The notes under the pieces: model-generated
What the model saw: only the letters and a program-made list of their open reading frames with translations
Told to the model about the DNA's origin: nothing
Databases searched by the model: none
In this document: piece by piece, positions 28,533 to 37,694 of the stretch
Layout of the letters: each line of letters opens with the position of its first letter
Position numbering within the stretch: the first letter of the stretch is position 1
Position numbers and translations under genes: made by a program
Assembly: GCF_002197755.1 (NCBI RefSeq)
Contig: NZ_NHOT01000003.1
Location: forward strand, 372,001-436,000
Direction of reading: 5' to 3'
Source of the DNA: Pedobacter sp. AJM
GTDB taxonomy: Bacteria; Bacteroidota; Bacteroidia; Sphingobacteriales; Sphingobacteriaceae
DNA: 64,000 bases

Positions 28533-30668
28533 ATGGAAAATACGAACAAAATTATTGGCAAAGGCATAGACCGGATCGATGGCATCATGAAGATTACAGG
28601 TAAAGCCACTTATGCAACGGATTACCCAGCTAAAAATATGGCTTATGCCGTGCTTTTTAAAAGTACCATCGCCTCCGGAAAAATTGTAGAGATGGATACT
28701 GCCGATGCTGAAAAATCTCCGGGCGTAATTCAGGTGATTACTCATAAAAATGCGCCAAAATTAAATGTTAAAGGTGGATTAAGGGGGGGTGCCTTATTAC
28801 AAGGGCCCGAAATTACTTTCCATGGCCAGCATATTGGGATGGTGGTTGCCGAAACATTTGAACAAGCCACTGCTGCCTCACACCTCATTCAGGTTAAATA
28901 TCAGCAGGATAAAACAGAGAAAATTGATTTTGATGAACTGGCCAAAAAACCGGAGATGCCCAAGGGAAAAGAACTGGCCGACCTGGTGAGGGGTGCAGGA
29001 AAATCAGCCCTGTCACAGGCTGAAATTAAAATTGAAGAGGCATACGAAACACCTATTGAACACCACCATCCCATGGAACCGCATGCTACGGTGGCCGTTT
29101 GGGAAGGCGAAAACCTGATTCTTTATAATGGTTCGCAGATAATCAATGGCGCACAAACGGCCGCCGCAGCTACGTTAAACTTAAGGCCTGAACAGGTAAG
29201 GATTGTTTCACCCTATATTGGAGGTGGTTTTGGTTCGAAGGGCGGACAGTGGGCCAATGTAGTGCTAGCGGCAGTTGCCGCTAAAATGGTAAATAGACCC
29301 GTGAAACTAGTACTCACCCGCCAGCAAATGTTCAATTCTGTTGGGCTAAGGCAAAGAAATATACAGAAGATTAGTTTGGGTGCCACAAAAGATGGGATAC
29401 TGACCACTTTAGCACATGAAACCATTTCACATACGGCTGTTGATTCAGAATATATCGAACCCTGTGGTGATTGTTCTAAAATCATGTATGAGGTACCCAA
29501 TTCCTTGATTTCTTACCGGGTAGTACCCATGAATCTGATTCTGCCAACCTACACCCGCGGCCCAGGCAAATCAACCGGTAGCTTTGCGCTGGAATGTGCG
29601 ATGGATGAACTGGCACATCAATTAAAGATGGATCCTATTGCTTTGCGGATTAAAAACGAACCTAAAAAAGATCCTTCAAATGGCAAACCATGGAGTTCCA
29701 GGACTACCGTAAAATGCTTGGAAGAGGGTGCTAAGGCTTTTGGCTGGGAAAAACGTAAAGCCATTCCGGGCACTCATTTTTCCGGAGAAAATTTAATTGG
29801 TTACGGTGTAGCTTGCGGTACCTATCCGGCCCGCCAGCGAGACAGTTCGGCAAATATTAAACTTACCTTAAAGGCTGGCCAGGTGTATGCCATAATAGAG
29901 ATTGCAGCATCTGATCTTGGAACGGGCACCAATACCATTCTGGCGCAAACCGCTGCCGATGGATTGGGCATTCCCCTATCCCTGATTACCATGAAAATTG
30001 GCGATTCAGACCTTCCACCTGCTGCCGGATCAGTAGGTTCAGTGGGTGCCTCCAGTTTTGCCAATGCAGTAAATGATGCCTGTACCAAAATTACGGATGA
30101 GCTGCTGGCTAAATCAAATAAACAATTTTTTGTTAGGCCAACGGCAAATGATTTAATGATCTCAGAAAAGATAGCTGCCTTTGAAACCCAATCTAGTTCT
30201 AAAGCCCCTGCAGAAGCCGAACAATATTCAGCACATAGCTTTAATGCCAATTTTGCTGAAGTAAGCATCAACAAATTAACCGGAATGGTTAAAGTAACCC
30301 GTTTTCTTGCCGTAACGGGTGCAGGAAAAATTCTGAATCCGAAAACAGCCCGGTCGCAAATTATAGGTGGAAACATCTGGGGCATTGGAATGGCACTCAC
30401 CGAAGAATCAGTTATTGACCCACGGTACGGAAATTTCGCCATCCGCTCTTTTGCAGATTACCATGTGCCGGCTAATCTGGATGTTGGACAGTTAGATGCC
30501 ATGTTTATCAATGAAGTTGACATGATCCCAAATAAAATGGGTGTAAAAGGTATTGGTGAAGTGGGGATTGTGGGCGTTGCAGCAGCAATAGCCAATGCCG
30601 TTTTTAATGCAACGGGTAAAAGAATCAGGTCTTTACCCATTACACCTGATAAATTGCTGCCTTCCTAA
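28533..30668 (+). CDS. paoC: Molybdopterin-binding catalytic subunit of the molybdenum hydroxylase (PaoC/YagR type)
   Basis: The 711-residue protein is the large xanthine dehydrogenase-family subunit. It starts with GKGIDRIDGIMKITGKATYA, and has the molybdopterin-contact motif YIGGGFGSKGGQ near residue 230 and the GSVGSVGASS block near 490. The conserved catalytic glutamate is E676 in KGIGEVGIVG. It oxidises the substrate by water-derived hydroxylation at the molybdenum centre. No XdhC/PaoD-type maturation chaperone gene is adjacent, so insertion of the cofactor depends on a gene elsewhere. A MOSC protein is encoded about 30 kb downstream, but a direct link is not shown. Confidence 0.93.
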   Translation: MENTNKIIGKGIDRIDGIMKITGKATYATDYPAKNMAYAVLFKSTIASGKIVEMDTADAEKSPGVIQVITHKNAPKLNVKGGLRGGALLQGPEITFHGQHIGMVVAETFEQATAASHLIQVKYQQDKTEKIDFDELAKKPEMPKGKELADLVRGAGKSALSQAEIKIEEAYETPIEHHHPMEPHATVAVWEGENLILYNGSQIINGAQTAAAATLNLRPEQVRIVSPYIGGGFGSKGGQWANVVLAAVAAKMVNRPVKLVLTRQQMFNSVGLRQRNIQKISLGATKDGILTTLAHETISHTAVDSEYIEPCGDCSKIMYEVPNSLISYRVVPMNLILPTYTRGPGKSTGSFALECAMDELAHQLKMDPIALRIKNEPKKDPSNGKPWSSRTTVKCLEEGAKAFGWEKRKAIPGTHFSGENLIGYGVACGTYPARQRDSSANIKLTLKAGQVYAIIEIAASDLGTGTNTILAQTAADGLGIPLSLITMKIGDSDLPPAAGSVGSVGASSFANAVNDACTKITDELLAKSNKQFFVRPTANDLMISEKIAAFETQSSSKAPAEAEQYSAHSFNANFAEVSINKLTGMVKVTRFLAVTGAGKILNPKTARSQIIGGNIWGIGMALTEESVIDPRYGNFAIRSFADYHVPANLDVGQLDAMFINEVDMIPNKMGVKGIGEVGIVGVAAAIANAVFNATGKRIRSLPITPDKLLPS

Positions 30669-30726
30669 ATGAATTTTTTGATTAAGGCAACTTTTTGTAA
30701 GGAAGTAGCAAGAGTTTATAATCCAG

Positions 30727-30752
30727 TCACCGGATAAATATTTATCCGGTGA
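30727..30752. terminator. Perfect palindrome, bidirectional terminator between convergent genes
   Basis: TCACCGGATAAA (30727-30738) pairs with TTTATCCGGTGA (30741-30752) around a TA centre, giving 12 perfect pairs. It sits between the convergent ends of paoC and a lipoprotein gene. There is no long T-run on either side, so an operator role remains possible. Confidence 0.55.
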
Positions 30753-30767
30753 AAACCAATGTTTATA

Positions 30768-31319
30768 CTATTCTCCCCAACTTACCTGGATGTTGTGCTT
30801 TTCTGCATAAGCTTTACCTTTAGCCATTAAAGCATCGTGCTTTTGCATAAAAGTTGGCCCGTATTTGGTATCGATATTTTTAATGATCTCCTCTTTGGCA
30901 CTTTGATCACCTTTTGTATCGCAAAGTTTCGCGTAAGCCAGATATTCGTTTTTATAAACCGGAATCACATATTCATATAAATCAACAGCTAATTTTTGAA
31001 TTTCTTTCTGGTCATCTCCGGAGGCGGATACTTTTTTAATTTTTTCTAAGGATTGTTCCAGAAATTGAGTATTCAATTTTATACTGTTTACGGCCTCATC
31101 ACCCTTTTTCTTACTTGATGGAATATTTGGAAATTCCTTTGCTTCAGCATCAAGACGTTGAGCCAACACCGGACTGGCAAAGTCTTTAATCGTATTGGTA
31201 TTCAGAATCGTAATCTCGAAAAATTTTGTAGGTGATTCCGAGCAGGAAGATAAAAACAGGAGCCCCAGGGCTAAAAAGGATAATGATCGTTTCGGGAAAA
31301 ATACGTGTAGGTTCTTCAT
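30768..31319 (-). CDS. Helical lipoprotein of unknown function
   Basis: The 183-residue product has a lipoprotein signal (LLFLSSCSESP) and a mainly alpha-helical mature part with no family that I recognise. Features are KKKGDEAVNSIKLN, a lysine-rich helical centre (EQSLEKIKKV) and a C-terminal half with IKNIDTKYGPTFMQKHD. It resembles small helical lipoproteins of Bacteroidota in general shape only. It lies downstream of the TolC/HlyD/ABC-membrane operon on the same strand, but the 150-base gap follows the last gene of neither pair, so co-transcription is uncertain. It could be a partner or cargo of that exporter; this is inference. Confidence 0.7.
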   Translation of the reverse strand: MKNLHVFFPKRSLSFLALGLLFLSSCSESPTKFFEITILNTNTIKDFASPVLAQRLDAEAKEFPNIPSSKKKGDEAVNSIKLNTQFLEQSLEKIKKVSASGDDQKEIQKLAVDLYEYVIPVYKNEYLAYAKLCDTKGDQSAKEEIIKNIDTKYGPTFMQKHDALMAKGKAYAEKHNIQVSWGE

Positions 31320-31469
31320 CTTTTTAAAATATTATTGCTTTAAATTTGAGTTGGAGCATAAGCAAAGATGATGCCGTGTTCATGCTCGGAACATTGTCTA
31401 CATTACAAAGAAGCAGGTTTTAATGGTATGAATTAATTTAATGAACAATATCCATCTCATTTTCAGGAT

Positions 31470-32924
31470 CTAATACTGCTTTTGTTTTCCGGCACGATAA
31501 TATAAATCTGCCATCACTTTCTGAAAACTGGAAATCAGTTCAGCACGCTTCACCTGCATATCCATTAATTTAGTTTCCCGGGTATTAATGAGGAATAAAT
31601 TACTTTCTCCGAGTTCAAATTTTTGTACTTCGGCTTTGACCAATGTACGCTGATTCTCCACATTTTTGGATAGTAAATTTACCTGAGCCTGTACGGCTTT
31701 AAGTTCTGTAAATGCAGTGATTACGCCCGTTTGAATTTCACGCGTGGTTTGCTGAAGACCATAGGCCATTTCAGCTTGCTGAATCTTAACTTCACGAAGT
31801 TTACCACGTTCTTCCCGAAGAAATAAGGGAAAAGAAAAATCTATGCCCACCTTATAATTGGCTAACCGAAAATCATAATCATTGGGTACATCAGAAAAAT
31901 CTCTTCGCCCGGCGAGGAATGCACCTTTTATATTAAGCTTAGGCTTTAACATCTCCAGCCGATATTTTTGTTCAATATCAAGTTTAGCCGTTTGACTCTT
32001 GATTTTTAATACTTCGGGATGTGTTTCAGTCGCCTGCTGAAGCAAAGTATCTACACGTAATTTTTCCAGGGCCATTTCTGCTTCTGCTATATCTTCAGGA
32101 ACTGCTTCAGCAGGAAGTTCCTGAGGTTGTGCATTCGAACTCCATAAGTGATTGGATAATAAAAGCCTGGAGTTGATTAGTTTTACGGTAGCTTCCTGAA
32201 ACTGAATTTTTCTATCCTGAAGCGTAATAGCGGCTTCTACTGAATCAATTGGTGGCTTGTCTCCTATCATTACCTGTGCCCGAATGGCCTGAAAGCGTTT
32301 TTGTGCCAGTTCTACCCCTTCATGAGTAAATCTACTTTGTTGAAAGGCATAGTACCAATTCCAGTAATCCTTCTGCACATCAAACCAGACACCATTAATC
32401 TGTGCCACTTTTTCGGCATCAGCATAACCCACCATAATTTTAGCCTGGCGGAGGGTATTTCGGCGGGCATCAATGAACAAACCCTGCCCCAATGGAATGG
32501 TTAGGCCAACTCCTGAAAGGCCGGTGCTACTGGTTCGGGTTTCGGGATTATTATACACGCCAACGTGTCGGTCATAACCCACATTCAAATCTGCACCAGC
32601 GAGCCACAGTGGTACTTTTAATTCACTATCCCAATGATTATAATAATCTGTACCACCAAAAGTTTTCCTTCCGAATGAGGCCATCAAAGCCGGATCAAAT
32701 TTACCGAGTGATTGAAATACCCTTGCCTGGGCTTCCCTACTCAGTAATGCAGCCTGCTTCACTATCGGATGGTTGAATAAAACAAATGCCTGCAAATCCT
32801 TTAACAGGAAAGTTTTTTGATGGGTGAGATCAAGCTTTTCCTGTGCAAAAGCTGAACTGAATACAGTCCATAACAGGAAAATTGGTAAGCAAATTTTGTA
32901 AATGGTTCTTTGTTTAACCCACAT
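31470..32924 (-). CDS. TolC-family outer-membrane factor (exporter operon 1)
   Basis: TolC-type proteins form the outer-membrane and periplasmic tunnel of tripartite exporters. I chose ATG 32924 (MWVKQRTIYK), which gives a signal peptide ending SSAFAQ; a GTG at 32954, two bases after the HlyD stop codon, is the alternative. The roughly 484-residue protein shows the two-fold OEP repeat with coiled helices, for example FDPALMASFGRKTFGGTDYY, VGIDFSFPLFLREERGKLRE and LGESNLFLINTRETKL. It is the third gene of an operon with HlyD-like and ABC-membrane genes. A close paralogue lies at 59285-60760 in the second operon. Confidence 0.92.
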   Translation of the reverse strand: MWVKQRTIYKICLPIFLLWTVFSSAFAQEKLDLTHQKTFLLKDLQAFVLFNHPIVKQAALLSREAQARVFQSLGKFDPALMASFGRKTFGGTDYYNHWDSELKVPLWLAGADLNVGYDRHVGVYNNPETRTSSTGLSGVGLTIPLGQGLFIDARRNTLRQAKIMVGYADAEKVAQINGVWFDVQKDYWNWYYAFQQSRFTHEGVELAQKRFQAIRAQVMIGDKPPIDSVEAAITLQDRKIQFQEATVKLINSRLLLSNHLWSSNAQPQELPAEAVPEDIAEAEMALEKLRVDTLLQQATETHPEVLKIKSQTAKLDIEQKYRLEMLKPKLNIKGAFLAGRRDFSDVPNDYDFRLANYKVGIDFSFPLFLREERGKLREVKIQQAEMAYGLQQTTREIQTGVITAFTELKAVQAQVNLLSKNVENQRTLVKAEVQKFELGESNLFLINTRETKLMDMQVKRAELISSFQKVMADLYYRAGKQKQY

Positions 32925-32956
32925 AGATTTAAGTAATGGCTGAAATAAAACCACAA

Positions 32957-34315
32957 TTATTTGTTATTGATATTTTCTGGTGTAGGTGCCTTATCCAAGC
33001 TTGGAGGAAAGCCATTTAGCTGTCGCCAGATTTCATACCAAACCGGAACTGTTCTTAAAATTACCCTTCCGTATACTCCTGAACCCTGACGGAGCTGGAT
33101 TGGCCAGGGTTCGTCGTTTTTGGGGGTTTGATTAGGCTGCCTCACCAACACGCGGTATTTACCATCTGTACTTACCCGATCAATTACAGAAACCTTCCCG
33201 GCAAAAGTACCGATGGCAACTGATGGCCAGCCGGAAAATTGTACCGACGGCCAACCTTCGAACTGCAGGCGCACATTACTGCTATCCAGAATAAGCGGAA
33301 CGTCCATGGCATCAACATATATTTCTGCAGCCACTAAAGGTGAGCGCGGCTGAAGGGTTGCAACCGATTCTCCTTCCTTGATGTTCTCTCCGATTCCGGC
33401 TTTGAGGGTTTTCACAATGTAACCATCCTGAGGTGCCCTGACTACGTACAATCCACGCCTGATGTTTATGTTCGACATCTCGTTTCTCAACTTCGCGATC
33501 TCTTCCCTTACGGAAGCTTTCCCGGAAAGGGCGGAACTTTTATCTGATTGTGCTGATGCCAGCGACTGGCTGTATTTTGCACGGATGTTATCCAACTCGA
33601 TATAGGCATTGGCTAAACTCTGCCTCGAACTGTTAAGCTTATTTTCCTGACTGACTTCTTTAGCTTTGTCTTCCTGAAGTTTCAACCGACGTGTTTCAAT
33701 ATCGGTGAGTGAAAAAAGTCCGTTTTTATACCCTACCTCATAACGTTCTAACCTGGCTTTACTGGTTTGATAATAGTTTTTCACCGCAACCAGCTCTGCA
33801 CTGTCTATTCTTACTGTGTTACGCGCCTGCACCACATTATTTTCAGCGGCAGATAACTGAATCCTCAAACCATTAGTTAGGGCATTAATCTGTGCGTCTG
33901 TTGCTGAGATTTTTTGTTCAGCAGCCATTTCACTTCCTTTTTTGGCGGCCAGTTGTTCATTCAACCTGTCTGGAAGATCCGGATTAAAATAGGATTGGTT
34001 CGTTTCTGAAAGAATTAAAATGGTGTCTCCCTCTTTCACCTCTTGTCCTTCACGAACAGCCCAGTGCTCAATTCTACCACCAATTTGATTTTGAATGGTT
34101 TGTGGTCTATCCTCCGGTCTGAGTGCCGTAACGATTCCACGTCCGGATATGGTTTGTCTCCAGGGCAAAAGCAAGATGATAATGAAAAGGATTAGTACAC
34201 CGATCATCACCCTGCCAAATAACCTGGGGCCATTAGAGGAAATGAGTTTTGCTTTGGATAATAAAGCATGTTCCTCTATCTTTTTTTCGATAATTTTCTT
34301 TGTTCTATTAACCAT
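32957..34315 (-). CDS. HlyD/MFP-family periplasmic adaptor (exporter operon 1)
   Basis: The 452-residue protein has one N-terminal membrane anchor at about residues 33-50 (VMIGVLILFIIILLLPW), a biotinyl-lipoyl half-motif (IGGRIEHWAVREGQEVKEGD) and a long alpha-helical hairpin of about 200 residues. The second lipoyl half (YVVRAPQDGYIVKTLKAGIG) and a beta-barrel end follow. This is the layout of type I secretion adaptors that bridge an inner-membrane ABC protein and TolC. Its start overlaps the end of the ABC-membrane gene by 8 bases, so the two are translationally coupled. The paralogue at 57906-59270 shares long identical blocks, including ALRPEDRPQT and WPSVQFSGWPSVA. Confidence 0.93.
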   Translation of the reverse strand: MVNRTKKIIEKKIEEHALLSKAKLISSNGPRLFGRVMIGVLILFIIILLLPWRQTISGRGIVTALRPEDRPQTIQNQIGGRIEHWAVREGQEVKEGDTILILSETNQSYFNPDLPDRLNEQLAAKKGSEMAAEQKISATDAQINALTNGLRIQLSAAENNVVQARNTVRIDSAELVAVKNYYQTSKARLERYEVGYKNGLFSLTDIETRRLKLQEDKAKEVSQENKLNSSRQSLANAYIELDNIRAKYSQSLASAQSDKSSALSGKASVREEIAKLRNEMSNINIRRGLYVVRAPQDGYIVKTLKAGIGENIKEGESVATLQPRSPLVAAEIYVDAMDVPLILDSSNVRLQFEGWPSVQFSGWPSVAIGTFAGKVSVIDRVSTDGKYRVLVRQPNQTPKNDEPWPIQLRQGSGVYGRVILRTVPVWYEIWRQLNGFPPSLDKAPTPENINNK

Positions 34316-35312
34316 TTTCCTGCGCTCCTTCCTCTATTTCCAGATCAGTGACCACAGCCAGTTTTTCACTTCCGGTAACCATATCAAATACGGTATTTAA
34401 GCTGGTCATGAGTTTTTCTACCGCATAAGAAATCTGTACAATGATTACCTCGGCAGCTACAAACTGACCGAAAGTCATTTGCCGTTGCACCACGAAATAG
34501 GAACCCATCAGCAACAAACCACCCATTAAAATGGTGCGCAAAACGACTGCACTGGCAAACAGCCTTTTTAAAATGCTGAAGTGATCATTTCTGGCACCAA
34601 TATATTTGGATGTAATCTCGTCTGTAATGGTCATCACCTGATCCATTTTTTCTGATCGACCACGGTAAGCGTCTAAATCAGCAGCTACATTTTCCAGGTA
34701 AGCCACCACTTCATATTTATATTCTGATTCTTCTATACTGGTATTCACACCCCTGCGGTAATAAATGAAAATGATAATAGCAATACAAATGATGGTAAAC
34801 AAGCCAAATCCAATAAATACCGGGTGATAAAATGAAAGCAGTATGGCACTGAAAAAAATCAATACCGCAGCAGCTACAATATCGATTAAGAGCTTCGTAA
34901 GGCCTTTTTGTATGGTTAACACATCGAAGAAACGGTTCACCAGTTCTTGTGGATTTTCGCCTTCGAGCTCCTTTTTCTTGATTCGGGGTAACCGGTAAGC
35001 AAAATCGAGTGCGGCCTTAATAAAAATCTTTTGCTCCAGAAATTCTACCAGGCTAAGCTGCCCCAGCAACAAGATGCCACCAACAATAATTCCGATTAAA
35101 ATCGCCGTGATTAAAATGTAGGTAGAGCCATACATGGAGCCATTAGACAGGAGATTAAAAACGGCCGCTGTTCCAAGTGGAAGCGAAAGACCGATCATCC
35201 CAATGAACCCGGCATAGATAAAAATATAGTTGATCGTGGAACGCTCTGCATGAAGCATTTCGACGAGCCGCTGCCAGGGTGTTGGGCTGTTGGAGAGGTG
35301 GTGCTTTTTCAT
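34308..35312 (-). CDS. ABC exporter membrane domain lacking the ATPase domain (exporter operon 1)
   Basis: From ATG 35312 (MKKHHLSNSPTPWQRL) the protein has 334 residues and contains a type I ABC exporter membrane domain with six hydrophobic spans between about residues 30 and 310. The C terminus is VTGSEKLAVVTDLEIEEGAQENG, which is the linker that normally leads into the nucleotide-binding domain. The frame stops there: no Walker A, signature or Walker B motif follows, and the next gene starts inside this one. The paralogue at 56909-57913 has the same length and the same end. It may pair with a separate ATPase or with a full ABC protein. The missing domain is seen directly; the energy source is unknown. 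Confidence 0.9.
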   Translation of the reverse strand: MKKHHLSNSPTPWQRLVEMLHAERSTINYIFIYAGFIGMIGLSLPLGTAAVFNLLSNGSMYGSTYILITAILIGIIVGGILLLGQLSLVEFLEQKIFIKAALDFAYRLPRIKKKELEGENPQELVNRFFDVLTIQKGLTKLLIDIVAAAVLIFFSAILLSFYHPVFIGFGLFTIICIAIIIFIYYRRGVNTSIEESEYKYEVVAYLENVAADLDAYRGRSEKMDQVMTITDEITSKYIGARNDHFSILKRLFASAVVLRTILMGGLLLMGSYFVVQRQMTFGQFVAAEVIIVQISYAVEKLMTSLNTVFDMVTGSEKLAVVTDLEIEEGAQENG

Positions 35313-35663
35313 AAATCTAGAACGTAACATCATTTTTATAATAATGTTTTGTGATAAAGATTTAATTATCGTATACAAACAATAAAAAGCGATTTTATTC
35401 TCTGGAGTGGTAAATTAAGGGGTTCGGTTAAAAAAAATGACCGTATATACTTTGAATTTTGATTGAAAATTGGCTGTATTTATTTGAGCTAAATTTCATA
35501 AATATCCATTTCACTAAACATGCAATAACATGTAACCGTTATGCCTTAGAACTGGGCTTTGCATGCAGTCAAGATCGGAAGGTTAATGAAGGGGATTTTG
35601 AAAGATAGAGAAATAGATCATATTTCTTTTTATAATTTTTAAGAGGAGGTAACAAAGATAATT
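35313..35663. other. Intergenic region upstream of exporter operon 1
   Basis: AT-rich and without a recognised gene. It should hold the minus-strand promoter of the exporter operon. A short open frame on the plus strand around 35480-35610 lacks a start codon and resembles nothing known to me. Confidence 0.35.
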
Positions 35664-35902
35664 TTAGTTATCCATTACGTCAAAATTGTATACAATAACA
35701 CTTTTGCTGATGAAACCAATATTCTTGAAGGTTATCTTTTCACCATCAAAAATCTCTAGTTTATCTAAGACTGAAATGAATTAAATTTCCCTTTTATATT
35801 CCTAAAGAGAAATCTTGATGATATTTTCACTTCTTGCATAAAGGTGATTTGATTGGTGTCAGCTTCCGCGCTGAAAGAGATTCGATTTTTTGAAGATTTT
35901 AA
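35664..35902 (-). pseudogene. Decayed coding fragment with frameshift in the T6SS island
   Basis: Two open minus-strand blocks lie end to end in different frames and lack start codons. The first (35902 down to the TAG at 35765) contains FSAEADTNQITFMQEVKI; the second (35780 down to the TAA at 35664) contains LEIFDGEKITFKNIGFISKS and ends in FDVMDN. Their composition looks protein-like, and they overlap where one frame would have to shift into the other. This suggests the broken 3' part of a gene of the neighbouring effector-immunity type. The case rests on appearance only; no family was recognised. Confidence 0.35.
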
Positions 35903-35944
35903 CTAATTTTAGTATATTGATTAACCGAGATAATTATATTAATA

Positions 35945-36217
35945 TTAAATCTTTTCTAATATTTGTTTGCTTTTAAATATGCCTATTCTAATGCTTTTTC
36001 TATAGATTATTCTTTTCAATCCTAACGTAAAAACATTAAAGCATTTACCTGGTATTTTTGGTTTCCTACCAGTTAGCATAATCACTATACTATCACTTTT
36101 TAATTCACCAAATTTATGTTTTTCCAGTTGAAAAATAAATAAACAAATTCCAATGTTTAATGTGCATCGGTGCAATGTTTCTTTTGAATCTATATCACAA
36201 TCTGAATTAGTGTACAT
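35945..36217 (-). CDS. Small hypothetical protein (90 aa), possibly a gene remnant
   Basis: An open frame of 90 codons starts with ATG at 36217. The product is basic near the end (LKRIIYRKSIRIGIFKSKQ) and has no signal peptide, membrane span or motif that I recognise. It follows the 304-residue gene by 60 bases on the same strand. The region is strongly AT-rich and a broken coding fragment follows directly, so this could be a real small gene or the front part of a decayed one. Confidence 0.35.
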   Translation of the reverse strand: MYTNSDCDIDSKETLHRCTLNIGICLFIFQLEKHKFGELKSDSIVIMLTGRKPKIPGKCFNVFTLGLKRIIYRKSIRIGIFKSKQILEKI

Positions 36218-36277
36218 CTTAAGTAATAATAAAAAGGCTAAATATTTAATAGAATCATTGTTAATGAAACCGAATTA

Positions 36278-37192
36278 TTAAAAGAATTTAAATCTTGTTT
36301 CTGATTTTTTTTTCTGAATAGATTCTTCTTTGGCTTCATTAGAATTACCTTCTATACTCATTGTAAAATTCATTTTAGTAAAAAGCTTCTCAGGATGTAC
36401 AATCTCCTTTTTAATTATCTCTGAATGGATTAACATACCAGAAATTTGATTAATAATATGAATGCTATTTTCGGAGATAACTGGATTAAGACTCGTTAAA
36501 TCTAGCTTATCTTCAAAGCTTTTATATGCATTTTTTTTGTAACTCATGTCTAGCATAACATAGGGTACCGAGCTCGTTAATACTTTAATATTTTGATCGT
36601 TCAATGTCTGCTGATCAATTGTCAAACTAACCTTAAAAGGCAAATATGATGTATTAAGAAAATTTGTCCTATTAGGATCAGACTTAGAAGATGGTATATT
36701 CTCACCATAAATATGACCAAAATAGGTTTGTAAAAATTCGTTAGCTTGTATAGCGTGTTGAATTTTTTCAGGACTCTCAAACATACTATCACTAAGTGCA
36801 ATTAGATCTTTTAAATCGTCGCTCTTATTTGCAGCCTGTTGCATCAAGATCTTTGTTTGCTTCCATTTTGATAAAATCAATTCTATATTTAAAACTTTAA
36901 TAACTCTTCCATTATGATCCAATTTTAAATGAAGCTCATTGAACATTCGATTAAAAGCACCTGTAAGTTCAGCCACTTCATGTATGAGGTTACTATTAGC
37001 CTCCTTAATGAAAATATCCAGTTGTACAAGCCTGCACTCAATGCCCTCAGAATCAATATTTAATACAGAAAAATCGTATCTAATCTCTGTTTTAGATTTC
37101 ATTAAGGCAGTGACCATCATCGATTCCGTCTCTATCAACAATTTGTATTGCCTATGGAATTTTTCGCTTATCAATATTTTTTGAATACTCAT
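36278..37192 (-). CDS. Uncharacterised 304-residue protein in the T6SS effector island
   Basis: No family is recognised. The product has no signal peptide or membrane span and appears soluble with alternating beta and helical segments. Notable parts are MVTALMKSKTEIRYDFSVLN near residue 26, a helix (EVAELTGAFNRMFNELHLKL) with the beta-turn pattern LDHNGRVIKVLN at residues 91-102, a helical centre with ILMQQAANKSDDLKDL, and a lysine-rich tail (ESIQKKKSETRFKFF). It is encoded 50 bases after a small acidic protein gene, in line with VgrG, effector and immunity genes. It may be an adaptor, a second cargo or a stability factor. Its AT-rich codon use matches the neighbouring island genes rather than the surrounding loci. 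Confidence 0.7.
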   Translation of the reverse strand: MSIQKILISEKFHRQYKLLIETESMMVTALMKSKTEIRYDFSVLNIDSEGIECRLVQLDIFIKEANSNLIHEVAELTGAFNRMFNELHLKLDHNGRVIKVLNIELILSKWKQTKILMQQAANKSDDLKDLIALSDSMFESPEKIQHAIQANEFLQTYFGHIYGENIPSSKSDPNRTNFLNTSYLPFKVSLTIDQQTLNDQNIKVLTSSVPYVMLDMSYKKNAYKSFEDKLDLTSLNPVISENSIHIINQISGMLIHSEIIKKEIVHPEKLFTKMNFTMSIEGNSNEAKEESIQKKKSETRFKFF

Positions 37193-37216
37193 TTTACTTG
37201 CTGCTTAGGAAACTTA

Positions 37217-37246
37217 AAAATGGATAGCTATAAAATGGATAGCTAT
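37217..37246. repeat. Perfect tandem duplication of a 15-bp unit
   Basis: AAAATGGATAGCTAT occurs twice in direct succession (37217-37231 and 37232-37246). It overlaps the stop codon of the gene ending at 37243 and fills much of the gap to the next gene. A perfect copy suggests a recent duplication by slippage. Confidence 0.85.
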
Positions 37247-37605
37247 TTATTTTCTTCAAGAATATCATCTAAAGTTTTGGTATTAATGGGTACTTCATAG
37301 AAGCCAATAGTTGAACCGATTTCTTCATTTTCAAAATAATATTCAATTAATTCCACAGCTTCCTCATAGGTTGCATATTTTTGAAGATAAATCATTTCAT
37401 CCCCATCATTTGTGATTTCTATCAGGAACCTGTTATCATTCTCATAAGACAATTGTAATACGTTGATATTGTTTATTTCAAAATAAAGAAATGTACCTTC
37501 TTTCCAGTTCATCGAACCAAAAAGATCCAAAAGCTGGTTTAAATAAAGATCAGATGTTCCACTCAATTTTTCATAATCCTCGTAGGTTACTTTTTTCGTT
37601 TTCAT
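37243..37605 (-). CDS. Small acidic protein, immunity-protein candidate
   Basis: The 120-residue product is strongly acidic, with stretches such as VELIEYYFENEEIG and LDDILEENK. It is predicted soluble without signal peptide or membrane span. The pattern of short beta-strands (GTFLYFEINNINVLQLSY, then NRFLIEITNDGDEMIYL) followed by an acidic helix is usual for SUKH- or Imm-type immunity proteins, but no named family is recognised. It lies 89 bases after the ankyrin gene in the VgrG/effector island. Immunity to the GH-E nuclease or to a lost second toxin is inference from place and charge. Confidence 0.7.
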   Translation of the reverse strand: MKTKKVTYEDYEKLSGTSDLYLNQLLDLFGSMNWKEGTFLYFEINNINVLQLSYENDNRFLIEITNDGDEMIYLQKYATYEEAVELIEYYFENEEIGSTIGFYEVPINTKTLDDILEENK

Positions 37606-37694
37606 ATGAGTTTATTTTACTTGCCTAAGAATTGGATTTTCAAGATAGAGAACATATCATTTAAAAAATAAAACCCTCCATTGAAATTTAATTA

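Noticed and set aside
29822..30442. A 206-codon minus-strand frame inside the molybdenum hydroxylase large-subunit gene
   Set aside because: It is fully contained in a strongly supported coding sequence on the other strand and its translation shows no family pattern.
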